Part shown: positions 1 through 9,483 of the stretch, in pieces
Position numbering within the stretch: the stretch's first letter is position 1
How the letters are laid out: each line of letters opens with the position of its first letter
Assembly: GCA_010672585.1 (NCBI GenBank)
Contig: JAAHGF010000022.1
Location: 1 to 64,000 of the forward strand
DNA from: Okeania sp. SIO1I7
GTDB taxonomy: Bacteria > Cyanobacteriota > Cyanobacteriia > Cyanobacteriales > Microcoleaceae
Reading direction: 5' to 3'
Length of the DNA stretch: 64,000 nucleotides
Translations under genes and position numbers: made by a program
Notes under the pieces: generated by a model
What the model saw: the letters and a program-made list of their open reading frames with translations, nothing else
What the model was told of the DNA's origin: nothing
Database searches by the model: none

Positions 1-2
1 AT

Positions 3-65
3 TTAGACGATCGCTTCATGTTCACTGCGGCTGGACTCTGGAATTTCTACCTGATGGCAGCATAG
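3..65 (+). CDS. C-terminal tail of an unidentified gene entering from the left edge (partial)
   Basis: An open frame runs from the window edge to a TAG at 63-65 and encodes about 20 residues ending LWNFYLMAA. The composition is protein-like, but the piece is too short to name a family. It could equally be a chance open frame; the 5' part lies outside the window. Confidence 0.3.
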   Translation, partial: LDDRFMFTAAGLWNFYLMAA

Positions 66-189
66 TTTCATCAGTGAAAGCCAGAATTTTCCATGTCACT
101 TTTAGGTTTTATTTCGCGACAAGTCTAATACATATTATAGTTATTTTACTATAGTTATTGACAATTGCAAATATAGTCACTATAATTGT

Positions 190-302
190 TACCAACACAG
201 GGGGAGGACATCACCTCTGTTAAAACAGCGGCCAGGGTTTCTCTGGCTTAAGAATCCCGCTTTGTCGCGCAAGCGCAACGTCGGGAGTATGTCAAAATAG
301 GG
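190..302 (+). mobile_element. Possible decayed IS200/IS605-type right end
   Basis: The stretch holds a CCCG...CGGG stem followed by GGGAGTATGTCAA, an arrangement I associate with right ends and guide-RNA scaffolds of cyanobacterial IS200/IS605 elements. No tnpB body is attached, so it would be a solo end. This rests on recognition of the hairpin and tail only. Confidence 0.35.
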
Positions 303-376
303 AGCAATTGCACCTTGGGATTTTAATTTTCCAAACTGCTCCCCTATTTAATTCAATCATGGCGCTTAATTAATCC

Positions 377-1984
377 CTATCCTCCCAAACCTAAAACATT
401 CTGTAATAACATTTGGTCTTCACCTTTGACTTGAAAGCGTCCACTCTCAATATCTCTAATCCAACTTTGACTTTTTCCCAGCATAGTTGCCAACTGTCTC
501 TGACTTAACTGCTGACTTTTTCTAGCAGTCATAATCTGTTCCCCACAGATCGCAGCCAGCTTTTTTGTTCTTTTGCGCTTATTAGAATAACGTAACTTTT
601 GTTTTTCAAAATCTGCTAAGTGTTTATCCCATTCTTCGGGCAATTTAAACCAGAGGATACGAGCGTTTAATAACATATTCCACTTACCTCTGGGGCCGTT
701 ATCTGTTAATCTTGTACTTTTACTACCATCATCAATCCAGAAATCTAAAGCTTCTTCACCATCATCAGGTAGAGCAGCTAACTTTGCCCACATTGGCTGA
801 ATTTCCTGGGGGTAAGTGACGGGGTCAAATTCTGGCTTAAGTCCATAATGATTGAGAACTTCCAAATCACTTTCAAAAGTTCTAATTAGTCGTTTTCGCT
901 CATCCCTAGAAGAAGATGCTCGTATCACTTTTTGTTCGCCATAAGCTACTCGCATTAGGGTAGGTACAGTCAACCGTTGTTCCCTACCCATTTTGGTTTT
1001 GAATAATAACCATAGTAGCATTCGAGCAGTACCTTCATGTTGCTGCCAAATACTCATTACTGTGGTTAATATAGACTGAGGCAAAATGCCGTATTGATAA
1101 AATGCTTTGCCTTCCTTGCAAGCTTCTCTATTGAGGAAATACTTAGCCCAAAGACCTGCTTTAACTCTAAAAGTAAGACCCACAAGATGTTTACATCCTG
1201 TAGAATCTTCAGAAAAGTGATGTTGAATGTCTAACAGATGCCATAATTGGTCTTCTGGTAATGAGAACGCATTAATTCTGCCCTGTTGAGGCCAATCAAT
1301 AGTAGTAGTAATATTACAAGGTTGTTGAGCTAAGTTTTTAATTAAACTCAGTTTAGTTGCTTTCGATAAGTCTTTGCGTTTTTCTAACCCTAAGTATCTT
1401 TCAATTTGTTGGTCATCGATCGCAAATTCTTGCTCCCATGGTTTATCAATAACTGCTGCATGAGCAGCATAAATTAGGTGGATACAAGCTGCTCTGATAT
1501 CCATTGCTGGTATATCTGTGACTTTGATGGCACCATCATTTATAATTTTAGATGAATACTCCACATCTTTGATGCTGAAACTGATTGAACCCTGACCTTG
1601 TTTAATAGTACGCTGGTAAATCAATTTACCTTCTGCATTCACTGTCCAAGGTAATGATTCTCTTTGCGTCAGAATGTTGCAAGCTTCCCAGACCGCGATC
1701 GAAGAAGCAAAAGGACTATGCTTGCCATTGGGAAATAAATTAGAGCTTGTGGGTGTTCTTGTCTCAGCTTTATATCTACCTTTTTTGGCTTTAGTGGGAA
1801 CAGGACTACTAATAGAACAGTGAATTACACACTGAGGTTCTTCGTAATAACCCTCACAGCTATTACATAGATCGGGATTAATGGAGTATTGTTCATCTTC
1901 TATAATTATTGCACCTGTTGGGCACTGCATTTGGGGTATACAGGTGGCACATGAGGTGCAGTTTTCAGTGATTTTATGAGTCAT
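377..1984 (-). CDS. cnfR: CnfR/PatB-type oxygen-responsive activator of nif genes
   Basis: A 535-residue protein with a bacterial ferredoxin-like N-terminus and a C-terminal helix-turn-helix. Cysteines at 9, 12, 15, 21 and 40, 43, 52, 56 are arranged as in a two-[4Fe-4S] ferredoxin, with a longer CX8C spacing in the second set. The middle (about 100-470) has no motif I can name. Residues about 475-530 form an XRE-like HTH (SQRQLATMLGKSQSWIRDIE). This fused layout is that of CnfR (PatB in Anabaena), which in non-heterocystous cyanobacteria is needed for nif expression under low oxygen. It stands upstream of fdxB on the same strand but is separated from it by about 4 kb of transposon debris. 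ATG start at 1984, with only a weak purine stretch before it. Confidence 0.9.
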   Translation of the reverse strand: MTHKITENCTSCATCIPQMQCPTGAIIIEDEQYSINPDLCNSCEGYYEEPQCVIHCSISSPVPTKAKKGRYKAETRTPTSSNLFPNGKHSPFASSIAVWEACNILTQRESLPWTVNAEGKLIYQRTIKQGQGSISFSIKDVEYSSKIINDGAIKVTDIPAMDIRAACIHLIYAAHAAVIDKPWEQEFAIDDQQIERYLGLEKRKDLSKATKLSLIKNLAQQPCNITTTIDWPQQGRINAFSLPEDQLWHLLDIQHHFSEDSTGCKHLVGLTFRVKAGLWAKYFLNREACKEGKAFYQYGILPQSILTTVMSIWQQHEGTARMLLWLLFKTKMGREQRLTVPTLMRVAYGEQKVIRASSSRDERKRLIRTFESDLEVLNHYGLKPEFDPVTYPQEIQPMWAKLAALPDDGEEALDFWIDDGSKSTRLTDNGPRGKWNMLLNARILWFKLPEEWDKHLADFEKQKLRYSNKRKRTKKLAAICGEQIMTARKSQQLSQRQLATMLGKSQSWIRDIESGRFQVKGEDQMLLQNVLGLGG

Positions 1985-2118
1985 AACACGCCCCTGTTAT
2001 TGCTTTTGAGCAGTTTTTCGTTAGTTATACTACTCTTCATCTTGTCAGTTCATTTAACTGATTAATCATATTGATGTCCTGATTGCTATATAACTAACTA
2101 TAGTTCATAAAAATATAG

Positions 2119-3363
2119 TCAAATATGACATATCCTTATTTTGCAGGTGTTACTCTGACTGGGTGAACTACAACACCCTCGCGTCCCATGGTCAAAGACA
2201 TTTGGGACTGCTTTTTTCATTATGTTTAGAGAACCATTCACATCAGCATTAATTAATCCAATGCTTGCGGTACGATACAAACCTCTTTTTACTCTTTTTC
2301 CTGAAAAGGTGACATGATTTTTCTCACTTTTGTTGTAAACAGGAATCAAATCATTATCTATAAAACTCGCTTTTGAGGTGTAAGATTCTTCTATAAGAAT
2401 TACATCTATCCCTACCATCTCGGCTTTATAAGATAACATTTCTATTAACTTGTTGTAGGGAACAGATACAAAATTTTGATTATTTCTTTTCCCTAGATTT
2501 ATCTTCTGTTTCCACTCTTCATTGTGCCCTATTATCAATGTTCCTATTTTCTGATTAATCAGGGTATTAATAATCAAACGAGATGATTTATGAAGATAAT
2601 CGTTGATTTTAAATTCTCTTTTATTGCAAAGCTTTTTCAGCCTCTTACTCCATTGATTTTCTTTGAGTTGAGATTGTAAGGAACTCTTAACTTTGTTGTA
2701 GTATTGATTTATAGATTTTAACGGTCTGCCATTGATCAAGAGCGGTTTGATTCCGGCTTGATTAAAAGTTAATGTAGCCAAGTTGTTTAATCCTATATCA
2801 ATACTGGCACAACGATTTTTCTCTAGCTCGTATTGTTTTTGTGTCGCTTCATAAATGACCTCAATTACATAATGATTAAGTCTAGGAATGAGACGAACTT
2901 GTTTAATTTGTGAAGTAGGTACTAATGTTTTTAGATAAATCCCAGTAAAACAGGGATTAATAATTCCTTGTTTTAATTCCTTCTTGCTGATGGCTTGTGT
3001 AGTATAAACCACAACATTTCTTCCCTTTACTTTATTTTTATATCCAGGAAGACGAGGACGAGATTTAAACTTTGATGGGTTCTTTAGATAAACTTCGTTT
3101 GCTGCTAAAAAGCTTTTCCAGTTTCTATCTAAAATCATCAAGATTTGTTGAGAGACTTTAGCTGGCATTGCTTGATAGTCTGATTGAGTAGAGAGTGTTT
3201 TTTGCAGGTCATAATAGTGACGATAATTATTTTCAAAGATGAAAGATTGACGAACTAAATAATTAGCATAGTTATAAAGATTTTTCGACAAGAAACAAAG
3301 TCGGTCAATTTCAGTATAAAACCGATGATTTTTCTGAATAATATGTCTCTCTACTAATCTCAT
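2119..3363 (-). CDS. tnpB: TnpB-family RNA-guided nuclease of IS200/IS605 type, zinc-finger-less subgroup
   Basis: A 414-residue TnpB/OrfB. RuvC-like acidic residues are visible: Asp189 in SIDIGLNN, Glu325/326 in LIEESYTSKASF and Asp374 in NADVNGSLN. Between the second and third motifs, where many TnpBs carry CXXC...CXXC, there is SGKRVKRGLYR and no cysteine pair. TnpB of IS200/IS605 elements cuts DNA guided by an RNA made from its own 3' end. No tnpA lies beside it, so it is a stand-alone copy. Its 3' end is 134 bp from the cnfR start codon, so the predicted guide RNA and right end fall in the cnfR leader. The frame is full length and uninterrupted. Confidence 0.85.
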   Translation of the reverse strand: MRLVERHIIQKNHRFYTEIDRLCFLSKNLYNYANYLVRQSFIFENNYRHYYDLQKTLSTQSDYQAMPAKVSQQILMILDRNWKSFLAANEVYLKNPSKFKSRPRLPGYKNKVKGRNVVVYTTQAISKKELKQGIINPCFTGIYLKTLVPTSQIKQVRLIPRLNHYVIEVIYEATQKQYELEKNRCASIDIGLNNLATLTFNQAGIKPLLINGRPLKSINQYYNKVKSSLQSQLKENQWSKRLKKLCNKREFKINDYLHKSSRLIINTLINQKIGTLIIGHNEEWKQKINLGKRNNQNFVSVPYNKLIEMLSYKAEMVGIDVILIEESYTSKASFIDNDLIPVYNKSEKNHVTFSGKRVKRGLYRTASIGLINADVNGSLNIMKKAVPNVFDHGTRGCCSSPSQSNTCKIRICHI

Positions 3364-3927
3364 AAATCAAGAGGTTAAAATTATATTAGGATTCTAGAAT
3401 TTAGGAATTTTTCTGATTATTTAGTCTGGAATTATCAGCCAATTTAATTATACTATTAAACATCTGGCCTTTGAGTTATTAAATTTTGTCAAATATAAAG
3501 GCGCTCTTTTATACAAGTAAACGGAGATATTTGACATCACTTGACTATATATGACTATATTTATGTATAACTTTTATTATACATGGGGTGAAGATATCAA
3601 ATCTTTTATTTGTTGTTGATTTAAGTATTTTCACTTGAGCTTATATTGACGCTTTAATAATAAGACTTAATATTTCATAAATTTTTTAGATTAAATGTTC
3701 ATAATGAGCAAATTAATATTATTTTTATTTTTTATAATTGAGTAATTATAGGATTTTTATAGTTATACATTTAACTTGCAATAGTTGATAACTATAATTA
3801 TTATTTTGTTGCTAATTTATAATATAAAAAATTAAGGATAAATGCTAAACAAATATTTTTAAGTTCTATTTGTCCGCATTTAACCCCATAAATTAACATT
3901 TCATCTTGTAAAAAATTAGATAAATGC
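3364..3927. other. AT-rich spacer between TnpB and transposase fragment
   Basis: 564 bases of very AT-rich sequence with no credible frame. The DDE half expected after the truncated transposase on the right is not recognisable here. TGACTATAT words at 3541-3563 resemble the sequence around 2113-2128 on the other side of tnpB and could be remnants of element ends, but I cannot define boundaries. Confidence 0.5.
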
Positions 3928-4419
3928 CTAACATTCTAGTTTGTTTTTTGTAGTATTTACTTGATGACCAACTTGTAATCTACCTCTTGGAAGGTAAATA
4001 TTTTTTTGTTTAAGAATTCTCCTAACTTGAGTACCACTAAGTTTTATTCCTGTTTTTTGAGCCAGGTAATTTGCTAAACGTTCTCCACTCCAGTTTTGAG
4101 ATTCATAACCGAACTGATGAGGAGATTTTTTGCTGACTTCTATTAATAACTGAATGTACTCATCTGTAGCTTTGCGAAAGTTACCATGCTCTCGCCGATC
4201 TCGTAAACTATCTAATCGATCTGGGTCTCCATGTACACACCAATAAGCAACTGTTCTATAAGAACAACCTATAAATGCAGAAATTTCTGAATAAGTTTTT
4301 CCGTCATTTAATAGAAGTAACATCAATACTCGTTCTCGGAAATGAGAGCAATTACCTTCTTGTAAGGCTTTTTGCAATCTTTTCTTTTGCATTGAACTAA
4401 GAAAATCTTTAGCAGGCAT
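3928..4419 (-). pseudogene. IS630-type transposase, N-terminal HTH half only
   Basis: 163 residues containing an N-terminal helix-turn-helix (YSEISAFIGCSYRTVAYW) and a winged-helix-like second domain ending in SGTQVRRILKQKNIYLPRG, as in the OrfA part of IS630-family transposases. The catalytic DDE domain that should follow is missing: the frame stops soon after this domain. IS630 elements are sometimes split by a programmed frameshift, but no DDE frame is seen in the 550 bases downstream, so I read this as a truncated remnant. The start region is MPAKDFLSSMQKK. Confidence 0.75.
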
Positions 4420-5056
4420 AACAGCTACCTCAGTTTAACAACTTAATGCAACTTAGCTGCACTATATATAATCCGCTTTTTGACACCCTCTAAATTGAGA
4501 AGATGAGCTACGACTCCAGATTCAGACAAAAGTTTGCCTCTTGTAGTCTGCTACGCTAGAAACTTCTTTCTATAGAAGTTCTATAGAAAGCATGAAGAAC
4601 CGGATTTAATTTAAGCTTGTATTCTTAACAGTGAATCTGGCCATAAAGAGAAAAAAAGACATACGTTTGTCTTACCAGATATATAGTTATAGTCATTCCA
4701 GTTAAGATTGAGACACTTAAACCTTGATATAATCCTGAAAAATAAGGGATTTATCCGTCTCATTTTTATTTGACACTACTGTACTGCTAATAACAACATA
4801 TTACTTTTTTGTAAAATCTTTTCCTGTCAAATAACTAACAGTTTATTCTGTGATAGTTAGAATCACTAAAATTACTCCCGCATCTTTAGATGTGTAGATA
4901 CTTAATCTTGTTGATATAAGTAGAATGCTGGTAGATAGCGGAGAATCACACTATGCTTATAGCAGTTTTCCTGCACAGTAGACCATAATAGGGACGTTCC
5001 ATGGAACGTCCCTACGCGTGATTGTGACCTAAGGTCATCAATATGAAAAGCGCTTT
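4420..5056. other. Gene-free region with palindromes
   Basis: No supported gene. Two perfect palindromes stand out: CTTTCTATAGAA with its inverted copy one base apart (4566-4590), and a GGGACGTTCC/GGAACGTCCC repeat near 4991-5013 whose relative occurs near 56401-56430. The first may be a terminator-like or transposon-end structure; the second belongs to a dispersed repeat. Confidence 0.5.
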
Positions 5057-5412
5057 CATTAATTGATAATTGATAATGGATAATTGATAATTACAAGAAG
5101 GTTAAAACCGCTACGGAATTGAATATAAGGAAATATTATTTCTTCTCTTGGTCGATGGTCGGACAGCTCCGAGACCTCGCCATCCCACCCAACGGGTGCG
5201 CTGCGAAGAGAGAACTCCGTTCCGCTGACGCGAAACGCGACAGCGTTGCGTTACGCCAGTTTTGCGAAGCAAAAGCAAACGACCGCTGTCTTGGTCGATT
5301 GGATATGGCGAGGGGACCTCGCCATCCCTCGACCGCTTTTTTCCCCTTAAAAGGGGAGGATTTTTACCAGAATTATTTAATTATTAATTATTAATTATTA
5401 ATTATTCGGTAA
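5057..5412 (+). repeat. Repeat family A (MITE-like), copy 1, expanded
   Basis: The ends are TTAATTGATAATT on the left and TTAATTATTCGGTAA on the right, with inner blocks ACCGCTACGGAATTG, GGAAATATTATTTCTTC and CCCCTTAAAAGGGGAGG. Related copies occur at least ten more times in the window. This copy carries an extra GC-richer insert (about 5165-5320) that creates a spurious 91-residue frame. Confidence 0.8.
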
Positions 5413-5780
5413 TGTCTGTTTTATTTAAGTAGCTTGACCCATACCATTTTCTATGGTAGTGGTATTTTGTAGAGCAAGCTTTTTCTGAATTACGTTAGGA
5501 CATTGTTGAGGACTGAAACTTTTTATATAGAATCAGGTTATACAGTATATGTTTATAATTCTATCCACACTTCAATATTCAATCTTTCCATCTCCGTTCT
5601 ACTAAACTTACCCATACTTACCCATACACGATAACCTCCGGTTAAGCGTAAGCTATCGTATAAGCTTTGGAGCTAGCTTCCTGCGCGTGCTGACGCAATG
5701 CTGCGCAAACACGCTCAGACCACCGACCGCAGTCTGTAACTTATCTTCGAGAGCAGGCTTAAATTCGCTTGGAACTCAAG
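5413..5780. other. Gene-free region with hairpins next to a tnpB remnant
   Basis: No gene. A stem formed by GATAACCTCCGGTTAAGCG (5628 onward) and its near-inverted partner just after it lies 3' of the tnpB remnant at 5781 and may be the old right-end or guide-RNA hairpin. A GCTGCGCAAACA word, frequent across the window, is also present. Confidence 0.45.
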
Positions 5781-5900
5781 CTACTGATACACATAGTTTT
5801 TCAAGTTGACAGCAGCATTAAAATCTCTGTCAGCTTCAAAACCCCATCTCCCTATATCTCCCAACAACTCTAATAAGTATTCAACCGGATCTGATATTAG
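5781..5900 (-). pseudogene. Remnant of the 3' end of a tnpB gene
   Basis: Reading the minus strand gives WGFEADRDFNAAVNLKN before a TAG at 5783-5781. This matches the conserved TnpB C-terminal block around the third RuvC aspartate (ADRDFNAAVNL). The frame upstream continues only briefly (DPVEYLLELLGDIGR) and the catalytic core is gone. It is the third tnpB-derived sequence between cnfR and fdxB or nearby, showing repeated insertion there. Confidence 0.65.
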
Positions 5901-6105
5901 GAGTAAGTTTTTGACTGTAATCAAGTGTTTCTTACTCAGTTATTTGCGTAGCATTTCTACCTTAAACATCTATTCATTGTAGAGTAAAGTTGCACAAAAA
6001 AAGTCAGGGAGTTCAGACTTTGGGTGAATAATTTCACTAATACACCTGAAGCTGATACTCCACAAACTTCTATATTAATATTTCTGAGTTGATACTCTTG
6101 GGAAT

Positions 6106-6405
6106 TCATACAGCTGCAGGAGCATGAGTGAAGCATTTCTTACCACAAATGTTAGCGCAAGCTTCACATCCGATACAGTCATCTGCATTAGTAATAGTCA
6201 TTACTTTCCGTAATACTTCATCATCATCATCATCATCATCGTCCACAAACTCTCCATGTTCGTTGATGGGTCTAAGTTCTAGAACATTTCTATGACAAAC
6301 TTTAAAGCAACGACCACAACCTAGGCACTTATTCATGTCAATAGATTCGACATACTGAGGAGTCCAAGCTGTACCACCTTTAGTTAAAGCTGTTAATGTT
6401 GCCAT
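6106..6405 (-). CDS. fdxB: Nif-associated ferredoxin III (two [4Fe-4S])
   Basis: A 99-residue ferredoxin with [11 protein letters not shown] (Cys27, 30, 33, 37) and [11 protein letters not shown] (Cys77, 80, 83, 87), the pattern of the nif-specific FdxB. It is a probable low-potential electron carrier for nitrogenase or cofactor assembly. AAGGAG precedes the ATG at a good distance. Between the two cluster motifs lies a run of eight aspartates (55-62) encoded by a (GAT)n microsatellite at about 6220-6243; the number of units could vary between strains. In several cyanobacteria fdxB sits beside cnfR; here transposon debris separates them. Confidence 0.9.
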   Translation of the reverse strand: MATLTALTKGGTAWTPQYVESIDMNKCLGCGRCFKVCHRNVLELRPINEHGEFVDDDDDDDDEVLRKVMTITNADDCIGCEACANICGKKCFTHAPAAV

Positions 6406-6920
6406 CGGTTCTTCTCCTTAAATTAATAGACTGAATGTTTTGTTTTGTTTGCTTTGTTCCATCTTTTTATATAATAGCTATTTACTCTAGTAAAAAAGTA
6501 TTTTTTTATACTTTTTTCAGGTTTTTTGTAATATTTGATTATGGCTTTTTTTGTGTATTTATTTATTAGAAAATATTTGCAATTATTGCTAGATAAATAT
6601 ACCTATAAACGTTAGATTTAATCAGCAAACCCTAATTACTTATAGTAATAATAAAGTTTTTGTTTGTATTTTTGCTCTAGCCCTTGCAATACTTATAGCG
6701 CTGTGCGCAGGCAACAGGCAACAGCTCCGAAAGGCAACAGGGAACCCACCCCTCGCCCCTCCCCCTCCCAGGAGGGGAATAAAAAAACTGATAATATAAG
6801 ACTTTTAGCTATTTGGCCCCTCCTGCAATTTGTAAATATACCAGCGCTCATTGCTATATATGCATATATGAGGGCTAAAGCCCAACTACGAGGCTGATAT
6901 AACACCTACGACCTAACAGT
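6406..6920. other. fdxB upstream region and repeats
   Basis: The first ~250 bases upstream of fdxB are AT-rich and should hold its promoter; I see no GTAC-type nif module here. At 6613-6637 is one end of repeat family C (AGATTTAATCAGCAAACCC). At 6736-6780 is a palindromic CCCACCCCT/CCCCTCCC...GGAGGGG repeat. Short frames on both strands at about 6664-6905 are shadows of these repeats. Confidence 0.5.
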
Positions 6921-7021
6921 TACCGAATAATTAAGGTTTAAATCCTCTCCTTGAAAAGGAGAGGTAATTATTAATTATTAATTATTAATTATTAATTATT
7001 AATTATTAATTATTAATTGTT
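6921..7021 (+). repeat. Repeat family A, short copy
   Basis: It starts TTACCGAATAATTAAGG, has the CTCTCCTTGAAAAGGAGAGG stem, and ends in seven or more TTAATTA heptamers. It lies just 3' of the histidine kinase stop at 7033. Confidence 0.75.
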
Positions 7022-7032
7022 GAACACCTTCT

Positions 7033-8874
7033 TCAATTTCCGGCCTTAACTGGAATTAATATCTCGAATAATGTACCTTCATTTTGGTTAGATATACATC
7101 TGAGTTCTCCCTTATGTTTTTCGACAACAATTTGGTGAGAAATTGATAGTCCTAGACCTGTACCCTTGCCCACTGGTTTGGTTGTAAAAAACGGGTCAAA
7201 AATGCGATTTTGAACAGATTCGTTAATACCATGACCATTATCAGAAAGGGAAATTTTGACAAAATCTTGATTTATTCCTGGTTCTGATTTTTGATATATT
7301 TCTGTTTTGATGGTAATAATTCCTGGTTCTTCTTGTTCTTCAAAAGCATCTATTGCATTAGCAATAATATTCATAAATACTTGATTTAACTGACTAGCAT
7401 AACACTCAATCTTGGGTAAATTCCCATAGTCTTTAACTAATGTTATATCTGGTCTTTTTTCTGTAGCTTTGAGACGATGTTGTAAAATTAATAAAGTGCT
7501 ATCTATACCAGAATGAATATCTACTTTTTTCATCTCTGCTTCATCTAAGCGAGAGAAATTTCGTAAAGATAAAACTAACTCTCTAATTCTATTAGCTCCT
7601 ATATTCATTGAATTGACCATTTTAGGCAAATCTTCAATCAAGAAATCTGCTTCACACTCTTCGGCAAAATCTTGAATTTCTGGAATTGGATCTTGATAGT
7701 TTTGTCGATACAAATGCAGTAAATGTAGTAAGTCTCTAATGTAGTTATTTGTATGAAGAAGATTGCCGTATATAAAGCTAATTGGATTATTAATTTCATG
7801 GGCAATACCAGCAACCATTTGACCTAGACCAGACATTTTTTCTGCTTGTACTAATTGAGCTTGAGTCTTTTGCAATTCTTTTAAAGCTTTTTCTAATTGC
7901 AATGCTCTTTCTCGTTCGCGTTTTTCTGATTCCCGTAGTGCAATTTCTCCTTGTTTTCGTTCTGTGATATCACGAATAATTGCTAGGACTTCATCTTTAT
8001 CACTTTTGACATAACGAGCTTCATAATGATAGAGGTTATAATTAATAATAGTAGAATATTCTGCTGCTTGCACTTTATCAGTGCTGAGAGTAAGCTTTAA
8101 ATAGTGTCGAGTCCAAATAGCTAAATCTTGGGGAAATATTTCTTCTATAGTTTTCCCGAGTACTTCTGATGCTTTGGGGGCATTTTCATCATCTTTTGAT
8201 GGGTAGAAGTCGAGAAAAACTCCTTTTGAGTCAAGGCGTAACATTAAGTCGGGAATAGCATGGAGAAGACTATGGTTGCATTTTTGACTTTCTTGTAGTG
8301 CTTCTTCTATTCGCTTGCGTTCGGTGATATCAAATCTAATAGCTAAGTATTGATAAGGTTGTCCGAGGTCGTTTAAAAAAGGTACGATAGTTGTATTAAC
8401 CCAATAATAACTACCATCTTTAGCCTGATTTTTAATTTCCCCTCTCCACACACGACCAGAGCTAATAGTAGACCACAAATCTTTAAAAAACTTTGGGGGA
8501 TGATATTTAGAGTTAAGCAGACGATGACTTTTTCCAATTAACTCTTCTCTAGAATATTGAGATATTTCATAAACTTTATCATTCACATATTGAATAATAC
8601 CTCTTTGGTCTGTAATGGCAACGATCGCTGCTTGATCTATAGCAAATTTGATATCAGATAGTTCTTTGAGGGTTTTCCGCAGTATTGCTTCTAGTAAGCG
8701 ACGTTCTGCTATTTCCTGACCGTGGCTAGTTAAGTTTTGTAAATCGTGATTTTTTTCAATGAAAGATGCTACCATTTGGTTGATCTGGTAATGCTCATAA
8801 TCAGATTGATTTAGAACTTGATTAGTTTCCATTGTTTTTTGTTGCTCCTGATTGATTTTTGATGCAATGCTCAT
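7033..8874 (-). CDS. Soluble PAS-PAS hybrid-less sensor histidine kinase
   Basis: 613 residues. The order is an N-terminal helical stretch, a PAS/PAC unit (about 75-195; AIVAITDQRGIIQYVN, ending RFDITERKR), a second PAS unit (about 200-315; ending IIRDITERKQ), a coiled coil (about 315-345), a HisKA dimerisation helix with the phospho-His in GIAHEINNP (near 357), and an HATPase_c domain with N-box NIIANAIDAF, G1 DNGHGIN and G2 GKGTGLGLS. No membrane segment is visible, so it should be cytosolic. The AHEINNP form is typical of a large cyanobacterial kinase class. No response regulator lies nearby, so its partner is unknown. A repeat lies directly 3' of it. Confidence 0.88.
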   Translation of the reverse strand: MSIASKINQEQQKTMETNQVLNQSDYEHYQINQMVASFIEKNHDLQNLTSHGQEIAERRLLEAILRKTLKELSDIKFAIDQAAIVAITDQRGIIQYVNDKVYEISQYSREELIGKSHRLLNSKYHPPKFFKDLWSTISSGRVWRGEIKNQAKDGSYYWVNTTIVPFLNDLGQPYQYLAIRFDITERKRIEEALQESQKCNHSLLHAIPDLMLRLDSKGVFLDFYPSKDDENAPKASEVLGKTIEEIFPQDLAIWTRHYLKLTLSTDKVQAAEYSTIINYNLYHYEARYVKSDKDEVLAIIRDITERKQGEIALRESEKRERERALQLEKALKELQKTQAQLVQAEKMSGLGQMVAGIAHEINNPISFIYGNLLHTNNYIRDLLHLLHLYRQNYQDPIPEIQDFAEECEADFLIEDLPKMVNSMNIGANRIRELVLSLRNFSRLDEAEMKKVDIHSGIDSTLLILQHRLKATEKRPDITLVKDYGNLPKIECYASQLNQVFMNIIANAIDAFEEQEEPGIITIKTEIYQKSEPGINQDFVKISLSDNGHGINESVQNRIFDPFFTTKPVGKGTGLGLSISHQIVVEKHKGELRCISNQNEGTLFEILIPVKAGN

Positions 8875-9483
8875 ATTTCTAGCTCCACTTTCAGGTTGAA
8901 AACTATTTGTTTGTAGCTTTTTTGGCTAACAACCTGTGAATATGAAGCTAGTTCTGAATCTAGTAGACCGACACATCTCAAATGGTGCCCGACGACCGAT
9001 TGTTAAATACCTTTGACAGCTTATCTTTTAGCCGTAATGGCGCACCCTAAAATAATGAACTATTTTAGCTGTGTCACGGCACTAACAACTTAATTTTGGT
9101 AGCTTAAAAATATGAAATACTTATATTAATATTAAGAGCATATAATTTTTCTACCTTAGAGTTTAGTTAAATTGATTACTAAATATATTGATATTTAGGT
9201 AAATATTTATTGCTGATTGTTAAAAATATTTTATATAAAAAATAAATATTTAATATAGCTATTCTGGATACAAACAATGACTTGTCTTAGGTTAGTCTAT
9301 ATCGATGTGACAAAAGCTGATATTTTCTGAGGAACAAACATTCAATAAATACTGCAAATAGGGCAGTTGTGGTATGGCAGTGTAGTTCTATTAAGGCAAT
9401 ATGAAGCTTTTCTTGATTTTCCCATTTTATTCCGTGAGATATTTGTGTGGCCACTTATAGAACCCATTTGAGATCTATATAAA
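8875..9483. other. Intergenic, no gene seen
   Basis: AT-rich DNA upstream of the histidine kinase. A TATAGAACCCATTTGAGATC word at 9454-9474 recurs at 10068-10089 and, inverted, at 10262-10279. No coding signal. Confidence 0.5.

Noticed and set aside
5119-5394. 91-residue plus-strand frame
   Set aside because: It lies wholly in an expanded family A repeat; the composition and lack of a family argue against a gene.
6664-6905. Two overlapping frames on opposite strands
   Set aside because: Both read through the CCCACCCC palindromic repeat and have no start signal.
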